Position numbers and translations under genes: made by a program
Assembly (NCBI GenBank): GCA_945621435.1
Contig: CALZBR010000028.1
Span: forward strand, 1 to 34,051
From: an uncultured Lachnospiraceae bacterium
GTDB taxonomy: Bacteria > Bacillota > Clostridia > Lachnospirales > Lachnospiraceae
Length of the DNA stretch: 34,051 bases
Direction of reading: 5' to 3'
Shown here: one piece after another, positions 15,900-24,264 of the stretch
How the letters are laid out: the number at the start of each line of letters is the position of its first letter
Position numbering within the stretch: the first letter of the stretch is position 1
Notes under the pieces: generated by a model
Databases searched by the model: none
Told to the model about the DNA's origin: nothing
The model's input: only the letters and a program-made list of their open reading frames with translations

Positions 15900-16841
15900 T
15901 CAGCATTGCATCAGCCAGATAAAGTAGCCTGCGTAGCACAGAAGCATAAGGATGCCAAGACCTCCGGTCAGTTCTTTTTTTCGAACGCATCCCAGGAATA
16001 GTAATCCACCGGTCACTGCCGCAATCAGGGTGTCAATCACAAAATTCGGTGCAAAGCTGATGGGTAAAATAAGTGCCGAGGTACCCACAATAAACAGAAT
16101 GTTAAAAATATTGCTTCCCACAATATTTCCCATGGCAATGTCAGCATTTCCTTTCATTGCCGCATTCAGAGATGTCACCAGCTCCGGCAGCGAGGTGCCC
16201 AGTGCCACAATGGTCAGCCCGATAAACCGGTCGCTGACTCCAAGCATTTTTGCGATGGCAGTTGCTCCATCCACCGCAAAGCTGCTTCCTGCCACAACCA
16301 TGCTCAATCCCACCACACTAAAAAGCAGGGACAGTTTGACAGAGATTCCCTTCTCTCCCTTCTCCTTTTCCGGGGTTTCCTTCTGCTTCTTAGCCATTCG
16401 AAGCAGATAACCGATGTAGATACCAAAAAATGCCCATAAAATAATTCCTTCTCCAAAAGTAATCACTTCCCCTGTGTATCCCAGTCCCAGGAGAACAAGG
16501 GTAATCAGAATCATGTAAGGTATCTCATAGCGTATGGTGGAAGCCGCTACCCTGACAGGTACAATCAATGCCGTCAATCCAAGAATGATCAGTATGTTCA
16601 GAATATTACTTCCCACCACGTTACCGATTGTGATGTCAGCATTCCCTTTTATGGCCGACGAGATGCTCACAGCCGCTTCCGGGGTACTGGTCCCCATAGC
16701 CACAATGGTCAGCCCGATTACGAGCTGGGGAATCCCCAGTCTGGTGGCTATTCCCGCCGCTCCGTCCACGAACCAGTCAGCGCCCTTCAGCAGCATCAGG
16801 AACCCCAACGCCATAAGTCCGATTTGCAACAATACTTCCAT
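15900..16841 (-). CDS. CaCA-family cation antiporter (YrbG-like), probable Mn2+/Ca2+ exporter
   Basis: Product of 313 residues and about ten membrane segments, with the two inverted alpha repeats of the Ca2+/cation antiporter superfamily. Repeat one reads GLTIVAMGTSTPEAAVS then GNVVGSNILNILIILG; repeat two reads GLTIVALGTSLPELVTSL then GNIVGSNIFNILFIVG. The acidic residues in the two GTS-PE motifs are the cation ligands in this family. A Lys/Glu-rich cytoplasmic loop separates the halves. ATG 16841 (MEVLLQIG) is chosen because the longer frame runs into the riboswitch. A yybP-ykoY riboswitch directly upstream suggests it exports manganese; calcium/sodium exchange is the usual database label. 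Confidence 0.9.
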   Translation of the reverse strand: MEVLLQIGLMALGFLMLLKGADWFVDGAAGIATRLGIPQLVIGLTIVAMGTSTPEAAVSISSAIKGNADITIGNVVGSNILNILIILGLTALIVPVRVAASTIRYEIPYMILITLVLLGLGYTGEVITFGEGIILWAFFGIYIGYLLRMAKKQKETPEKEKGEKGISVKLSLLFSVVGLSMVVAGSSFAVDGATAIAKMLGVSDRFIGLTIVALGTSLPELVTSLNAAMKGNADIAMGNIVGSNIFNILFIVGTSALILPISFAPNFVIDTLIAAVTGGLLFLGCVRKKELTGGLGILMLLCYAGYFIWLMQC

Positions 16842-16861
16842 ATCCTCCATCCTTTCCGCAA

Positions 16862-17000
16862 CAAAAAGGCGAGCCTTCTGTTGCATTAAAATAATAATGC
16901 AACAAAAGTCTCGCCGCTTAGTCACATACCAGATTGTCTTCAATCGTACTGATGATATGTAAGCATATAGGTCAGTATGCCGGCTACTCCCCTTTGTTTG
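16862..17000 (-). promoter_or_regulatory. yybP-ykoY (Mn2+) riboswitch
   Basis: The minus-strand leader starts AAAGGGGAGTAGCCGGC (16979-16995), which is the highly conserved 5' part of the yybP-ykoY motif. The matching 3' part GGCGAGACTTTTG lies at 16903-16915. The middle holds two variable stems. The 3' part also forms a long hairpin: GGCGAG...TGTTGCATTA pairs with TAATGCAACA...CTCGCC (16868-16915), followed by TTTTTG, which is an intrinsic terminator just before the antiporter start. Manganese binding should disfavour that terminator and turn the exporter on. The motif was recognised by eye, without a covariance model. Confidence 0.88.
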
Positions 17001-17005
17001 AAGCC

Positions 17006-17034
17006 AGAATATCAGCTTTTCCCGAAATTGTCAA
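17006..17034 (-). promoter_or_regulatory. promoter of the riboswitch-antiporter unit
   Basis: TTGACA (17029-17034) and TATTCT (17006-17011) on the minus strand have a 17-bp spacer. Transcription would start close to 17000, at the first base of the riboswitch. Confidence 0.8.
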
Positions 17035-17045
17035 CTTTTATTAAT

Positions 17046-17600
17046 CTAAACATTTCTTCTTTTTTTTACAATCTTCCTGCCGATGCCGAAGGTTATGAGG
17101 AAAAAGACAAACCCTATGACGCTGCCCAAAACATTGGTCAGAATGTCATCAATCTGAAAAAAGCCGCGCCCGGTAATAAGCTGCAGGCTCTCTATCCCAA
17201 AGCTTGTAACAGTGCCACAGAAGATACAGTTCCAAAATCCCCGCAGTTTTTTCACAGCCCAGCTTCCCAGAAATCCATAGGGGACAAACAGTAAAATATT
17301 CTCTATCACGAAGGCATTGTTTCGTTTATTGATTCCCCAGGTTGAAAAGAGCTTCAGATCCATCCCCTTTCTCACTCCATCCTCTCTGGACAAAATCGTA
17401 ATCACCAGAAGGATGGCAGCATAGATGCAAAAGCATGTAACCGCCACCCGGTTGACAGACCGCTCCCCGCTCTTTTCTTTTTTCCCCGTAAACAACAGAT
17501 TACCCAGCACCGCTAACGGTATCCCGATCAAAAGCCCATAGGGAAGGTAATCCATTGCTCTCACCAGATCCTTGTATATATATCGAATTGTATCAAGCAT
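17046..17600 (-). CDS. VanZ-like integral membrane protein
   Basis: Product of 184 residues with about four to five membrane segments. The stretch IENILLFVPYGFLGSW followed by SFGIESLQLITGRGFFQIDD and ILTNVLGSVIGF is the signature of the VanZ-like family. Members are named after teicoplanin-resistance VanZ, but most have unknown roles in the cell envelope, and there is no vancomycin-resistance cluster here. Start 17600 (MLDTIRYIY) overlaps the upstream gene's stop by 8 nt; a longer frame would overlap further. The ribosome binding site is weak, consistent with translational coupling. No terminator is seen before the antiporter promoter. Confidence 0.85.
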   Translation of the reverse strand: MLDTIRYIYKDLVRAMDYLPYGLLIGIPLAVLGNLLFTGKKEKSGERSVNRVAVTCFCIYAAILLVITILSREDGVRKGMDLKLFSTWGINKRNNAFVIENILLFVPYGFLGSWAVKKLRGFWNCIFCGTVTSFGIESLQLITGRGFFQIDDILTNVLGSVIGFVFFLITFGIGRKIVKKRRNV

Positions 17601-17898
17601 AATTATCCCAATTTTCTTTCGCGTGCTCCCATTTATCCCTGTCTTCAAACAGCCTGTCATTCATCCAGGCTATGGCATCCACAATCCCATCTTCATCAAA
17701 GGTAAAATCTGCAGCAGTTTTCTGCTCCGCAGGAGTGGTAAAAAAATTAAAGGGTTCAGGCCAGACCGTACAGCGAAGTACCTTCCCGTCGTCCTCCCCC
17801 TTGATACCCTCAAGGCGATATCTCATGCCCTGATGGCATCCGGTATATTGTGTTTTCTTAAAATATTCCATGGATAAAATATCGTCCCGCTTAATCAT
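17593..17898 (-). CDS. small conserved protein, function unknown
   Basis: Product of 101 residues starting MIKRDDILSMEYF. It is soluble and acidic toward the C-terminus, with aromatic-rich blocks (KTQYTGCHQGMRYRLEG, VWPEPFNFFTTP, and DGIVDAIAWMNDRLFEDRDKW). I have an impression that similar proteins are common in Lachnospiraceae, but I cannot name a characterised family. The start at 17898 is preceded by AAGG at short spacing. It overlaps the VanZ-like gene by 8 nt, so the two are probably co-translated, 123 nt after sigE. Confidence 0.7.
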   Translation of the reverse strand: MIKRDDILSMEYFKKTQYTGCHQGMRYRLEGIKGEDDGKVLRCTVWPEPFNFFTTPAEQKTAADFTFDEDGIVDAIAWMNDRLFEDRDKWEHAKENWDNYA

Positions 17899-17953
17899 TC
17901 GCCTTATTCTTCCCTCTTTGTTGCTGCTTTCACTGCATATTTTCAACAGCAGA

Positions 17954-17978
17954 CACCGGATTGCAGCATCCTCCGGTG
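17954..17978 (-). terminator. hairpin after sigE, possible weak terminator
   Basis: CACCGGA and TCCGGTG form a 7-bp stem around an 11-nt loop in the 123-nt gap after sigE. No T-run follows, so termination is doubtful; it could instead separate the sigE message from the next gene by slowing RNA decay. Confidence 0.35.
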
Positions 17979-18021
17979 CCCTTACTCATCCACTACAGCA
18001 TAGCATAGATTAAGCCTAAAA

Positions 18022-18759
18022 TCAAATATGATTGCTCATTTCCTTTTTCAGCTGACGCATGATTTTCTTTTCCAGCCGTGAGATGTAAGACTGAGAGATT
18101 CCAAGCAGTGTAGCTACTTCTTTCTGTGTCATTTCCCGTCCGTCCCGACTGTCCAGTCCAAATCGCAGATTAATGATCATTCTTTCCCGATCCGAAAGCT
18201 TTTCGATTGCGGCCAGAAGTATTTTACGTTCTGCCTCATCCTCTATATCACGATAGATAATATCCTCCTCCGTCCCCAGTATATCCGACAGTAAGAGCTC
18301 ATTTCCGTCCCAATCCACATTCAGCGGTTCATCCAGGGAAACCTCCTGCCTGACTCTGCTGTTGCGGCGAAGATACATCAGAATCTCATTTTCGATACAC
18401 CTTGAGGCATACGTGGCTAATTTGATATTGCGTTCCGGCTTGAAGGTGTTAATCGACTTTATCAAGCCTATGGTGCCGATGGATATCAGATCCTCCACCC
18501 CTACCCCGGTGTTATCAAATTTTTTTGCTATATATACCACCAGACGCAGATTATGTTCGATCAGTGTTGCCTTTGCTTCGGCGTCATCCTCCGTTCCCAG
18601 ATCATTGATTACCTGACTCTCCCTGGTATATTCCAGAGGTGGAGGTAATATTTCCGCACCTCCTATGTAGTGGATTTCTCCCCTTTTTTTCAACAGGAAT
18701 TTTTCCCTTCGAATCATCTTAAACTGTGTTCTTCCGGGCATAGTCACCTTTAATATCAT
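18022..18759 (-). CDS. sigE: sporulation sigma factor E precursor (pro-SigE)
   Basis: SigE directs early mother-cell gene expression in sporulation. The 245-residue product starts with a basic pro-sequence and reaches the processing region [15 protein letters not shown], very like the Bacillus subtilis site. Region 2 contains [24 protein letters not shown] and [19 protein letters not shown] (core binding and -10 recognition). The C-terminal region 4 shows [20 protein letters not shown] precedes ATG 18759. It lies 45 nt downstream of spoIIGA, whose product should process it, and probably shares that promoter. The sigG gene that often follows sigE is not here. Confidence 0.97.
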   Translation of the reverse strand: MILKVTMPGRTQFKMIRREKFLLKKRGEIHYIGGAEILPPPLEYTRESQVINDLGTEDDAEAKATLIEHNLRLVVYIAKKFDNTGVGVEDLISIGTIGLIKSINTFKPERNIKLATYASRCIENEILMYLRRNSRVRQEVSLDEPLNVDWDGNELLLSDILGTEEDIIYRDIEDEAERKILLAAIEKLSDRERMIINLRFGLDSRDGREMTQKEVATLLGISQSYISRLEKKIMRQLKKEMSNHI

Positions 18760-18804
18760 TTTTCTTCTCCTTTACCCCTTCGTTGTCTGCTTTAGAATTC
18801 ATAT

Positions 18805-19623
18805 TTACCGGAGCTTCTTTGTCAACAGTAATGGATTAATAATCATTTTGACAGCATTGTCATCTGTTTCTTCGCCGGAAGATATTGGTTCCGGACTTAC
18901 CGCAACATAGACTTCTCGGATTATCTTCTGCATTCCACCTATCTCAAGCTTCAGTTCCGGTAAAAGGTATGCCTTGAGAATTCCGTGTTTTCTGCCGATG
19001 CTGTGATACGGAACCACTCTGAAGCCGGCCGTTTCGTCCTTCCACAACACACGAAAGATCTGTTCATCCACCACTGACACAGGTTTTCCGCTGATAGGCT
19101 CTGACAGACTATTCCCGGAATCAATCAGTGCGTTGACTGTAATCTGTGCCTCTTCCACCTTGAGTATCGCCTGACATAAAGGCTGCTCATCCGTCTCCCT
19201 GTCGGGAGACGTCCGGAGAAAGAGATATACCAATCCACCAATGCCCAAAATACCAAAAGTACAGGTTGTCATTCCACCTGTGAGTTGAAAACAGCGTATT
19301 GCAAAAAGAAAACCACCTCCCAGACAAAAGGAATAAACCAGTGTTTTTTCCAATACCTTTACAAAGTTTCTCAAGCCCTTCACCCGAAAAGCGAAAAGAA
19401 TCGTCCCCACCGATTCTGCTGACATCCCAAGTATGATTTTCAGCAATGCCGTCCCGGGAATCCACAGGATCAACAGATATCCCATTGCTCCCAAAGCCGA
19501 TGCTCCCAGTAATCGTAACGGAGTGGCAGTTCCGTTTGTGCGATGGTTTACCAGCATGAGCACATACAGATTCATCACAAAATTAATTAAAAATAAGCTG
19601 TCAGCATAGATTTCATATTGCAT
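18805..19623 (-). CDS. spoIIGA: sigma-E processing peptidase SpoIIGA
   Basis: This membrane-bound aspartic peptidase cuts the pro-sequence off SigE after a signal from the forespore. The N-terminal half (about 1-150) has five membrane segments. The cytoplasmic C-terminal half carries VNALIDSGNSLSEPISGKPV, whose Asp in DSGN is the catalytic residue of the family. Length is 272 residues. ATG 19623 (MQYEIYADS) is chosen because the putative promoter would start transcription near 19639, leaving upstream ATGs at 19641 and 19647 outside the message; AAAAGG lies 9 nt before it. It is separated from ftsZ by a terminator. Confidence 0.95.
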   Translation of the reverse strand: MQYEIYADSLFLINFVMNLYVLMLVNHRTNGTATPLRLLGASALGAMGYLLILWIPGTALLKIILGMSAESVGTILFAFRVKGLRNFVKVLEKTLVYSFCLGGGFLFAIRCFQLTGGMTTCTFGILGIGGLVYLFLRTSPDRETDEQPLCQAILKVEEAQITVNALIDSGNSLSEPISGKPVSVVDEQIFRVLWKDETAGFRVVPYHSIGRKHGILKAYLLPELKLEIGGMQKIIREVYVAVSPEPISSGEETDDNAVKMIINPLLLTKKLR

Positions 19624-19645
19624 GGGATTCATCCTTTTCATAATC

Positions 19646-19679
19646 ATTATAAAGGGAGGTCTCCATGAAATTTGTCAAA
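19646..19679 (-). promoter_or_regulatory. spoIIG-type promoter with Spo0A box
   Basis: On the minus strand TTGACA (19673-19678) and TATAAT (19646-19651) are both perfect sigma-A hexamers but are 21 bp apart. In Bacillus subtilis, Spo0A-activated promoters such as spoIIG and spoIIE have this wide spacing. On the plus strand TTTGTCAAA (19671-19679) matches the 0A box consensus (TTTGTCRAA) and overlaps the -35 element. The promoter therefore looks Spo0A-dependent and drives spoIIGA-sigE. Confidence 0.75.
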
Positions 19680-19707
19680 ATGAGAAAGAAGAAATAAGAA
19701 TTATATG

Positions 19708-19740
19708 ACAAAAAAAGACCGGGCAGACAAGCTACCCGGC
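19708..19740 (-). terminator. terminator after ftsZ
   Basis: On the minus strand GCCGGGTAG and CTGCCCGGT pair (one bulge) around a CTTGT loop, followed by CTTTTTTTG. It closes the dcw transcript and isolates it from spoIIGA-sigE. Confidence 0.88.
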
Positions 19741-19761
19741 AGAACTTCCGATTCTGTTATT

Positions 19762-20946
19762 TTATTTTCTCTGTAAGAAATCAGGTATCTTCAGAGTTCT
19801 TTCCTCTACGGAGCTCTTGATATCCGCAGGCTTCTGAATCCCTTGTACGGGCTTAACAGGCTGAGAAACCACCTGCTGTGCCACTACTCCGGGATTCGGC
19901 GTTATTCCCTTCAAAGCACCGGATGAAATGTGGCTCTGTCCGGGTCTGTATGTAGCTCCCACACCCATTCTGGACTGGGCAGCCGCTACGTTTGCCGTGT
20001 CATCCAAACCGGTCGCAATGACGGTGATGGTACAGCTGTCAGCCATGGTCTCATCATACATGGCACCGAAGATGATATTAACCTCTTCGCCTGCCAGATT
20101 CTGTACATAGCTTGCCGCCTCACTGGCGTCAGTAAGCGTAATATCTCCGGATATATTGATGATCACATGGGAAGCGCCGGTAATCGTGGTCTCCAGCAGA
20201 GGACTCTCCACCGCCATCTTCACAGCTTCCAGTGCCTTGTCGTCTCCCCTTCCTTCACCGATACCGATATGTGCAATACCCTTTTCCTTCATGACGGTCT
20301 GAACATCTGCAAAGTCAAGGTTTATGACAGCAGGTACATTAATCAGGTCAGTAATTCCCTGAACCGCCTGCTGAAGTACTTCATCTGCCTTCTTAAGTGC
20401 TTCGGGCATGGTAGTACGCCTGTCCACAATCTCCAAAAGCTTATCATTTGGAATCACAATAAGTGTATCCACACTGTCCTTAATACGCTCAATACCGCTC
20501 AGCGCATTAATCATACGGGCTTTCGCTTCAAAACGGAAGGGTTTGGTCACAACACCTACCGTGAGGATCCCCATCTCCTTGGCCAGTCTGGCAACAACGG
20601 GGGCTGCACCGGTTCCGGTTCCGCCTCCCATACCGCAGGTTACAAATACCATATCAGCTCCTGAAAGTGCAGCAGCTAGATCCTCTGCACTCTCCTCCGC
20701 AGCTTTCTCGCCAACCTCGGGCTTTGCTCCCGCTCCCAATCCCTTAGTCAGCTTCTCACCGATCTGGATCAGCTTGGGTGCTTTACACAGCTTCAACGCC
20801 TGCTTATCGGTATTCACTCCGATAAACTCCACACCGTCAATCTGTTCGTCAACCATTCTATTAACAGCATTATTACCTGCGCCACCGACTCCGACTACGA
20901 TAATCTTGGCAGCAGCTTCAGCTTCATTCGTCTTAATTTCAAGCAA
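19762..20946 (-). CDS. ftsZ: cell division protein FtsZ
   Basis: FtsZ is the tubulin-like GTPase that forms the division ring. Motifs are [13 protein letters not shown] at the N-terminus, GVNTDKQAL, the GTP-binding [13 protein letters not shown], the T7-loop residues [11 protein letters not shown], and a Gly/Pro/Gln-rich linker ending in the conserved partner-binding peptide [11 protein letters not shown]. Length is 394 residues. The start codon is TTG at 20946, supported by AGGAGG 8 nt upstream. It has a likely promoter of its own in the 87-nt gap after divIB, plus read-through from the dcw cluster. The usual ftsA neighbour is absent. Confidence 0.98.
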   Translation of the reverse strand: MLEIKTNEAEAAAKIIVVGVGGAGNNAVNRMVDEQIDGVEFIGVNTDKQALKLCKAPKLIQIGEKLTKGLGAGAKPEVGEKAAEESAEDLAAALSGADMVFVTCGMGGGTGTGAAPVVARLAKEMGILTVGVVTKPFRFEAKARMINALSGIERIKDSVDTLIVIPNDKLLEIVDRRTTMPEALKKADEVLQQAVQGITDLINVPAVINLDFADVQTVMKEKGIAHIGIGEGRGDDKALEAVKMAVESPLLETTITGASHVIINISGDITLTDASEAASYVQNLAGEEVNIIFGAMYDETMADSCTITVIATGLDDTANVAAAQSRMGVGATYRPGQSHISSGALKGITPNPGVVAQQVVSQPVKPVQGIQKPADIKSSVEERTLKIPDFLQRK

Positions 20947-20987
20947 AGGTTCGTCCTCCTTTTGACTTAATAAATCCCATATAGTTT

Positions 20988-21016
20988 ATCATATAATTAT
21001 TTTTAGAATTTCGCAA
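20988..21016 (-). promoter_or_regulatory. likely internal promoter of ftsZ
   Basis: TTGCGA (21011-21016) and TATGAT (20988-20993) on the minus strand, with a 17-bp AT-rich spacer, lie 42 bp before the ftsZ start codon. Confidence 0.55.
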
Positions 21017-21033
21017 CTGTTTTCTGAAAAAGT

Positions 21034-21765
21034 TTATTGCGGGCGAAAAGAATATCTTCCTTCCCCGTTATAGGTAGTCATCTGCAGGCTTCCTGCCTGA
21101 CCTTCATATTTCTTTAAGATTCCCCTTAACTGGGTGATCCTGTCCTCCAACGTGGCCATATCATCCCCCAGGCTCACCTCAATACCCCCAAAATATACGG
21201 TGAGCTCATTCCGGCTGCTGATATTGATTTTGTCTGCATACAGAGGCTCATCGCCCTTGTCCAGAATATTTTTCAAAAGCAGAATCATATCAAAGGCCTT
21301 TTCATTTTCAATCTGAAGCTTCTCCCCCAGCGCCATATGGTCAAACACAATTCCGGTCACAAGCGGTACTCCCACGGTAATGGTGTCATTGCTTTCCACC
21401 ACATAGCCATCTTTGTCAAAATACATATTAGATCCAAGGTATCTCACATATCCGATGACCGGCTTTTCAAACACACGAATCCGGATGGTATCATCCGAAA
21501 GCACGTCCACATCAATGGCATCCACAAAGGGGATATTGTCTATTTCCCTGTTTTTATACTTAAATGCGAGATACTTTGAATTGTTCCCCCATCTTCCCTG
21601 CATGACGATCGCTTTAATCTCCTCATCCGTGTAGTGAACATTGTCCTCTACATAGACATTACTTACGGTATATTTACTTTTAAAATACCATCCCGCTCCC
21701 AGGATTACCGCCCCGGACACCACAATCGCCAGGGCGATAATGCCTGCTTTTTTCAACCTATACAC
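21034..21765 (-). CDS. divIB: cell division protein DivIB/FtsQ
   Basis: DivIB is a septal membrane protein that stabilises the FtsL-DivIC complex. The 243-residue product has a short cytoplasmic tail, one membrane segment (about 8-28, IIALAIVVSGAVILGAGWYF), a POTRA-like region beginning YTVSNVYVEDNVHYTDEEI, and a beta domain with PLVTGI. The start is GTG at 21765, overlapping the murA stop by 8 nt (GTGTATAG), with AGGA 7 nt upstream. The first codon is unusual but the reading frame and membrane segment fit well. It sits in its normal dcw place before ftsZ. Confidence 0.92.
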   Translation of the reverse strand: MYRLKKAGIIALAIVVSGAVILGAGWYFKSKYTVSNVYVEDNVHYTDEEIKAIVMQGRWGNNSKYLAFKYKNREIDNIPFVDAIDVDVLSDDTIRIRVFEKPVIGYVRYLGSNMYFDKDGYVVESNDTITVGVPLVTGIVFDHMALGEKLQIENEKAFDMILLLKNILDKGDEPLYADKINISSRNELTVYFGGIEVSLGDDMATLEDRITQLRGILKKYEGQAGSLQMTTYNGEGRYSFRPQ

Positions 21766-23011
21766 TGATAATCCTAGCTCCTAACTCCTTGAAATCGCGG
21801 CAGATGTTTTCATAACCACGATAAATATAGGAACATCCCGTGATCGTGGTCCTGCCTTCTGCCCTTAAGGCAGCTACCGTCAGCGCGGCTCCTCCCCTGA
21901 GTTCTTTTGCCTCAACCTCACATCCCGTAAGATACGGTACGCCTCTGACCAGTACTTTTTTATCGTTTAATACCTCAATCTCCGCTCCCATTCTGCGAAG
22001 TTCCTCCACGATTCGAAAACGGTTTTCAAAGATGGTTTCCTCGATTACCGTTTCTCCCTCCGCTACCGAAGCGGTAGCCAGAGCAACCGACTGAAGGTCT
22101 GTGGGGAATCCGGGATACGCCGCTGTCCTGACATACCCTCCTGCCTTGGGAACGGCAGGTCCCTGTACATATATTCCTTCTTCTGAAATACATACATGAC
22201 CGCCCATTTGCTCGCAAAGTCTCAATACACTTTCCATTTCCGACGCCGGAGCATCCTCCAGTAATATATTGCCTCCCGATACCAGACAGGCAAACAAATA
22301 GGTACCCGCCACAATTCTGTCTGAAGGCACCCTGTAATCTGTACCGTACAGAGTCCTGCCGCCATGGATCGCCAGCGTTTCGCCGCCTGTTCCTTCAATC
22401 AAAGCTCCGCAATTCTCCAGATATCTGCACAGCGCACAGATCTCCGGTTCCCTTGCCGCCCCGTGTAAAATGGTATCTCCCTCTGCCATAACCCCCGCAA
22501 GTATTACATTTTCCGTGGCACCCACACTGGGCTTCTCCAGCCGGATCTCAGCCCCATGCAGTCGTTTGACCACAGCTTTGAGTCTGCTTCCTTCTACGGC
22601 GAAGCTCACCCCCATCTTTTCCAGGGCAGCTATATGCAGGTCAATCGGTCTTGAGCCAATAACACAGCCCCCCGGATGTTCCATCACGACTTCTCCGCAC
22701 CTGCCAAGCAATGCCCCCAGCAGACAAAGGGAAGAGCGCATGCATCTGACCGCATCGGATTTCATCTCTCCGAGACAGATACCTGCCGGATTGACGAGGA
22801 CTCCGTCCTCCTTCCAATTCACCTCACAGCCAAGCTCTCTGAGTAAACTGACCATGGCGTGAACGTCACTTATTCTGGGACAATTCCGAATATAGGAGCT
22901 GTCACCGGTCAACAAGGTTGCCGCAAGTACGGGCAACGCAGCATTTTTAGATCCCTGGATATGAACCTTTCCCTGAAGCGCTACACCGCCCCATACACAT
23001 ATTGACTCCAT
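21758..23011 (-). CDS. murA: UDP-N-acetylglucosamine 1-carboxyvinyltransferase
   Basis: MurA adds enolpyruvate to UDP-GlcNAc, the first committed step of peptidoglycan synthesis. The EPSP-synthase-like fold shows QGSKNAALPVLAA at the N-terminus with the catalytic Lys, HPGGCVIGSRPIDLH with Cys at about residue 116 (the fosfomycin target), GATENVILAG and YPGFPTDLQ. Length is 417. Since the Cys is present, the enzyme is predicted to be fosfomycin-sensitive. Spore formers often have a second paralogue; whether this is MurAA or MurAB cannot be told from this window. It lies where murG often stands, directly after ftsW. Confidence 0.95.
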   Translation of the reverse strand: MESICVWGGVALQGKVHIQGSKNAALPVLAATLLTGDSSYIRNCPRISDVHAMVSLLRELGCEVNWKEDGVLVNPAGICLGEMKSDAVRCMRSSLCLLGALLGRCGEVVMEHPGGCVIGSRPIDLHIAALEKMGVSFAVEGSRLKAVVKRLHGAEIRLEKPSVGATENVILAGVMAEGDTILHGAAREPEICALCRYLENCGALIEGTGGETLAIHGGRTLYGTDYRVPSDRIVAGTYLFACLVSGGNILLEDAPASEMESVLRLCEQMGGHVCISEEGIYVQGPAVPKAGGYVRTAAYPGFPTDLQSVALATASVAEGETVIEETIFENRFRIVEELRRMGAEIEVLNDKKVLVRGVPYLTGCEVEAKELRGGAALTVAALRAEGRTTITGCSYIYRGYENICRDFKELGARIISV

Positions 23012-23022
23012 TTTACCCTGCC

Positions 23023-23050
23023 CGACATAAGATTACTATATCCTATGTCG
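23023..23050. repeat. hairpin between ftsW and murA
   Basis: CGACATAAGAT (23023-23033) and ATCCTATGTCG (23040-23050) form an 11-bp stem with one mismatch and a 6-nt loop, just upstream of the murA ribosome binding site region (GGGCAGGGTAAAATG). No T-run follows, so it is probably not a terminator; it could affect murA message stability or translation. Confidence 0.55.
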
Positions 23051-23079
23051 CCAGGCTTTTCCAAGTTACTCCCAATTAA

Positions 23080-24252
23080 CTACAGCTCTTTCAGCTGTAT
23101 GTGTTTTGCAACACTTAGGACAAGACCGATCTCTATCAGCAGGAACATAACCGATGATCCTCCGTAGCTGATAAAGGGAAGAGAAATACCTGTGTTGGGG
23201 ATAGTGTTGGTCACAACCGCAATGTTCAGAATCGCCTGAATGGCAATATGTCCCATAACCCCCACCACCAGCATGGCTCCGAACAGATCTTCCGCATTAT
23301 TTGCAATCACCATCATTCGCCACAGGAGCATGATAAACATCAGGATCACCGCAATAGCTCCAAAGAGTCCAAGCTCCTCACAGATGATAGAAAAAATCAT
23401 ATCGTTCTGGGCCTCCGGCAGAAAGCTCAGCTTCTGCATACTCTGCCCCAGCCCTTTTCCAAAGATTCCGCCGCTGCCGATGGCATATAAGGCCTGAAGC
23501 GTCTGAAATCCCTTTCCCTGAGAATGCCCCTCGGGATCCAGCCATGCCAGAATTCGCTCGCTTCGGAATCCACCGTCTCCGCCGCCGGAGGAAACGATGA
23601 GAAAAATCAAAAGTGCCACCGCCGCCACACCGGCTGCCCCGATGATGATGAACTTCTTGTAATCCGGACTTGCCACAAATACCATCAATACGGAAATTCC
23701 CATGATAATAATGGCGGAGCTCAGATTTTTGGTGATCAGATATACCTCTGCCACCACAGGCAGAGGCACCAGCAGCATGACAAAAAACCCCTTCATGGTA
23801 CGCACATTTTTACCCATTTTGCAGACCATGACCGCCAGGAACAGAATCATTCCCAGCTTTGCCACCTCTGCCGGCTGCAGATTCAATCCTATCCCGGGGA
23901 TTCTGATCCACCGTCTTGCACCGTGGGATTCCACCCCCAGCGGTGTCAGCACCAACGGCACCAGTGCCATTGACACAAAATAGCCCAAAAATGCGAATCT
24001 CTCCCAAAAGTGATACGGAATATTGGCTACGACAATCATCAGGACAAGACCGATAATCATCGCTATCAACTGCTTTTTCAGATAGTAGGACGCATCCTGA
24101 AAATCCTGAAAGGCCTCATAGGAGCTCGCCGAATAAATCATGACAAGTCCGAAGCCCAGCAAAAACAATACAATAAATAATAAACTGTAATCAAAGAAGA
24201 ACTCCGTCTGCTCTCTTCGTTTCCTTCTCACTGCCGTTCGCTGCATCGCCAT
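23080..24252 (-). CDS. ftsW: SEDS peptidoglycan polymerase FtsW/SpoVE
   Basis: SEDS proteins polymerise lipid II into glycan strands together with a class B PBP. The 390-residue product has about ten membrane segments, starting LLFIVLFLLGFGLVMIYSAS, followed by the family motifs GARRWIRIPGIGLNLQPAEVAKL, the loop SEGHSQGKG-like PEGHSQGKGFQTLQALYAIGSGG, PEAQNDMIFSIICEELG and NTGISLPFISYGGSS. In this location it could be FtsW or the sporulation paralogue SpoVE, and sequence alone does not decide. It follows murD by 12 nt with AAGGGG before the ATG, and murA comes next. Confidence 0.93.
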   Translation of the reverse strand: MAMQRTAVRRKRREQTEFFFDYSLLFIVLFLLGFGLVMIYSASSYEAFQDFQDASYYLKKQLIAMIIGLVLMIVVANIPYHFWERFAFLGYFVSMALVPLVLTPLGVESHGARRWIRIPGIGLNLQPAEVAKLGMILFLAVMVCKMGKNVRTMKGFFVMLLVPLPVVAEVYLITKNLSSAIIIMGISVLMVFVASPDYKKFIIIGAAGVAAVALLIFLIVSSGGGDGGFRSERILAWLDPEGHSQGKGFQTLQALYAIGSGGIFGKGLGQSMQKLSFLPEAQNDMIFSIICEELGLFGAIAVILMFIMLLWRMMVIANNAEDLFGAMLVVGVMGHIAIQAILNIAVVTNTIPNTGISLPFISYGGSSVMFLLIEIGLVLSVAKHIQLKEL

Positions 24253-24264
24253 ATATTTCGCCCC

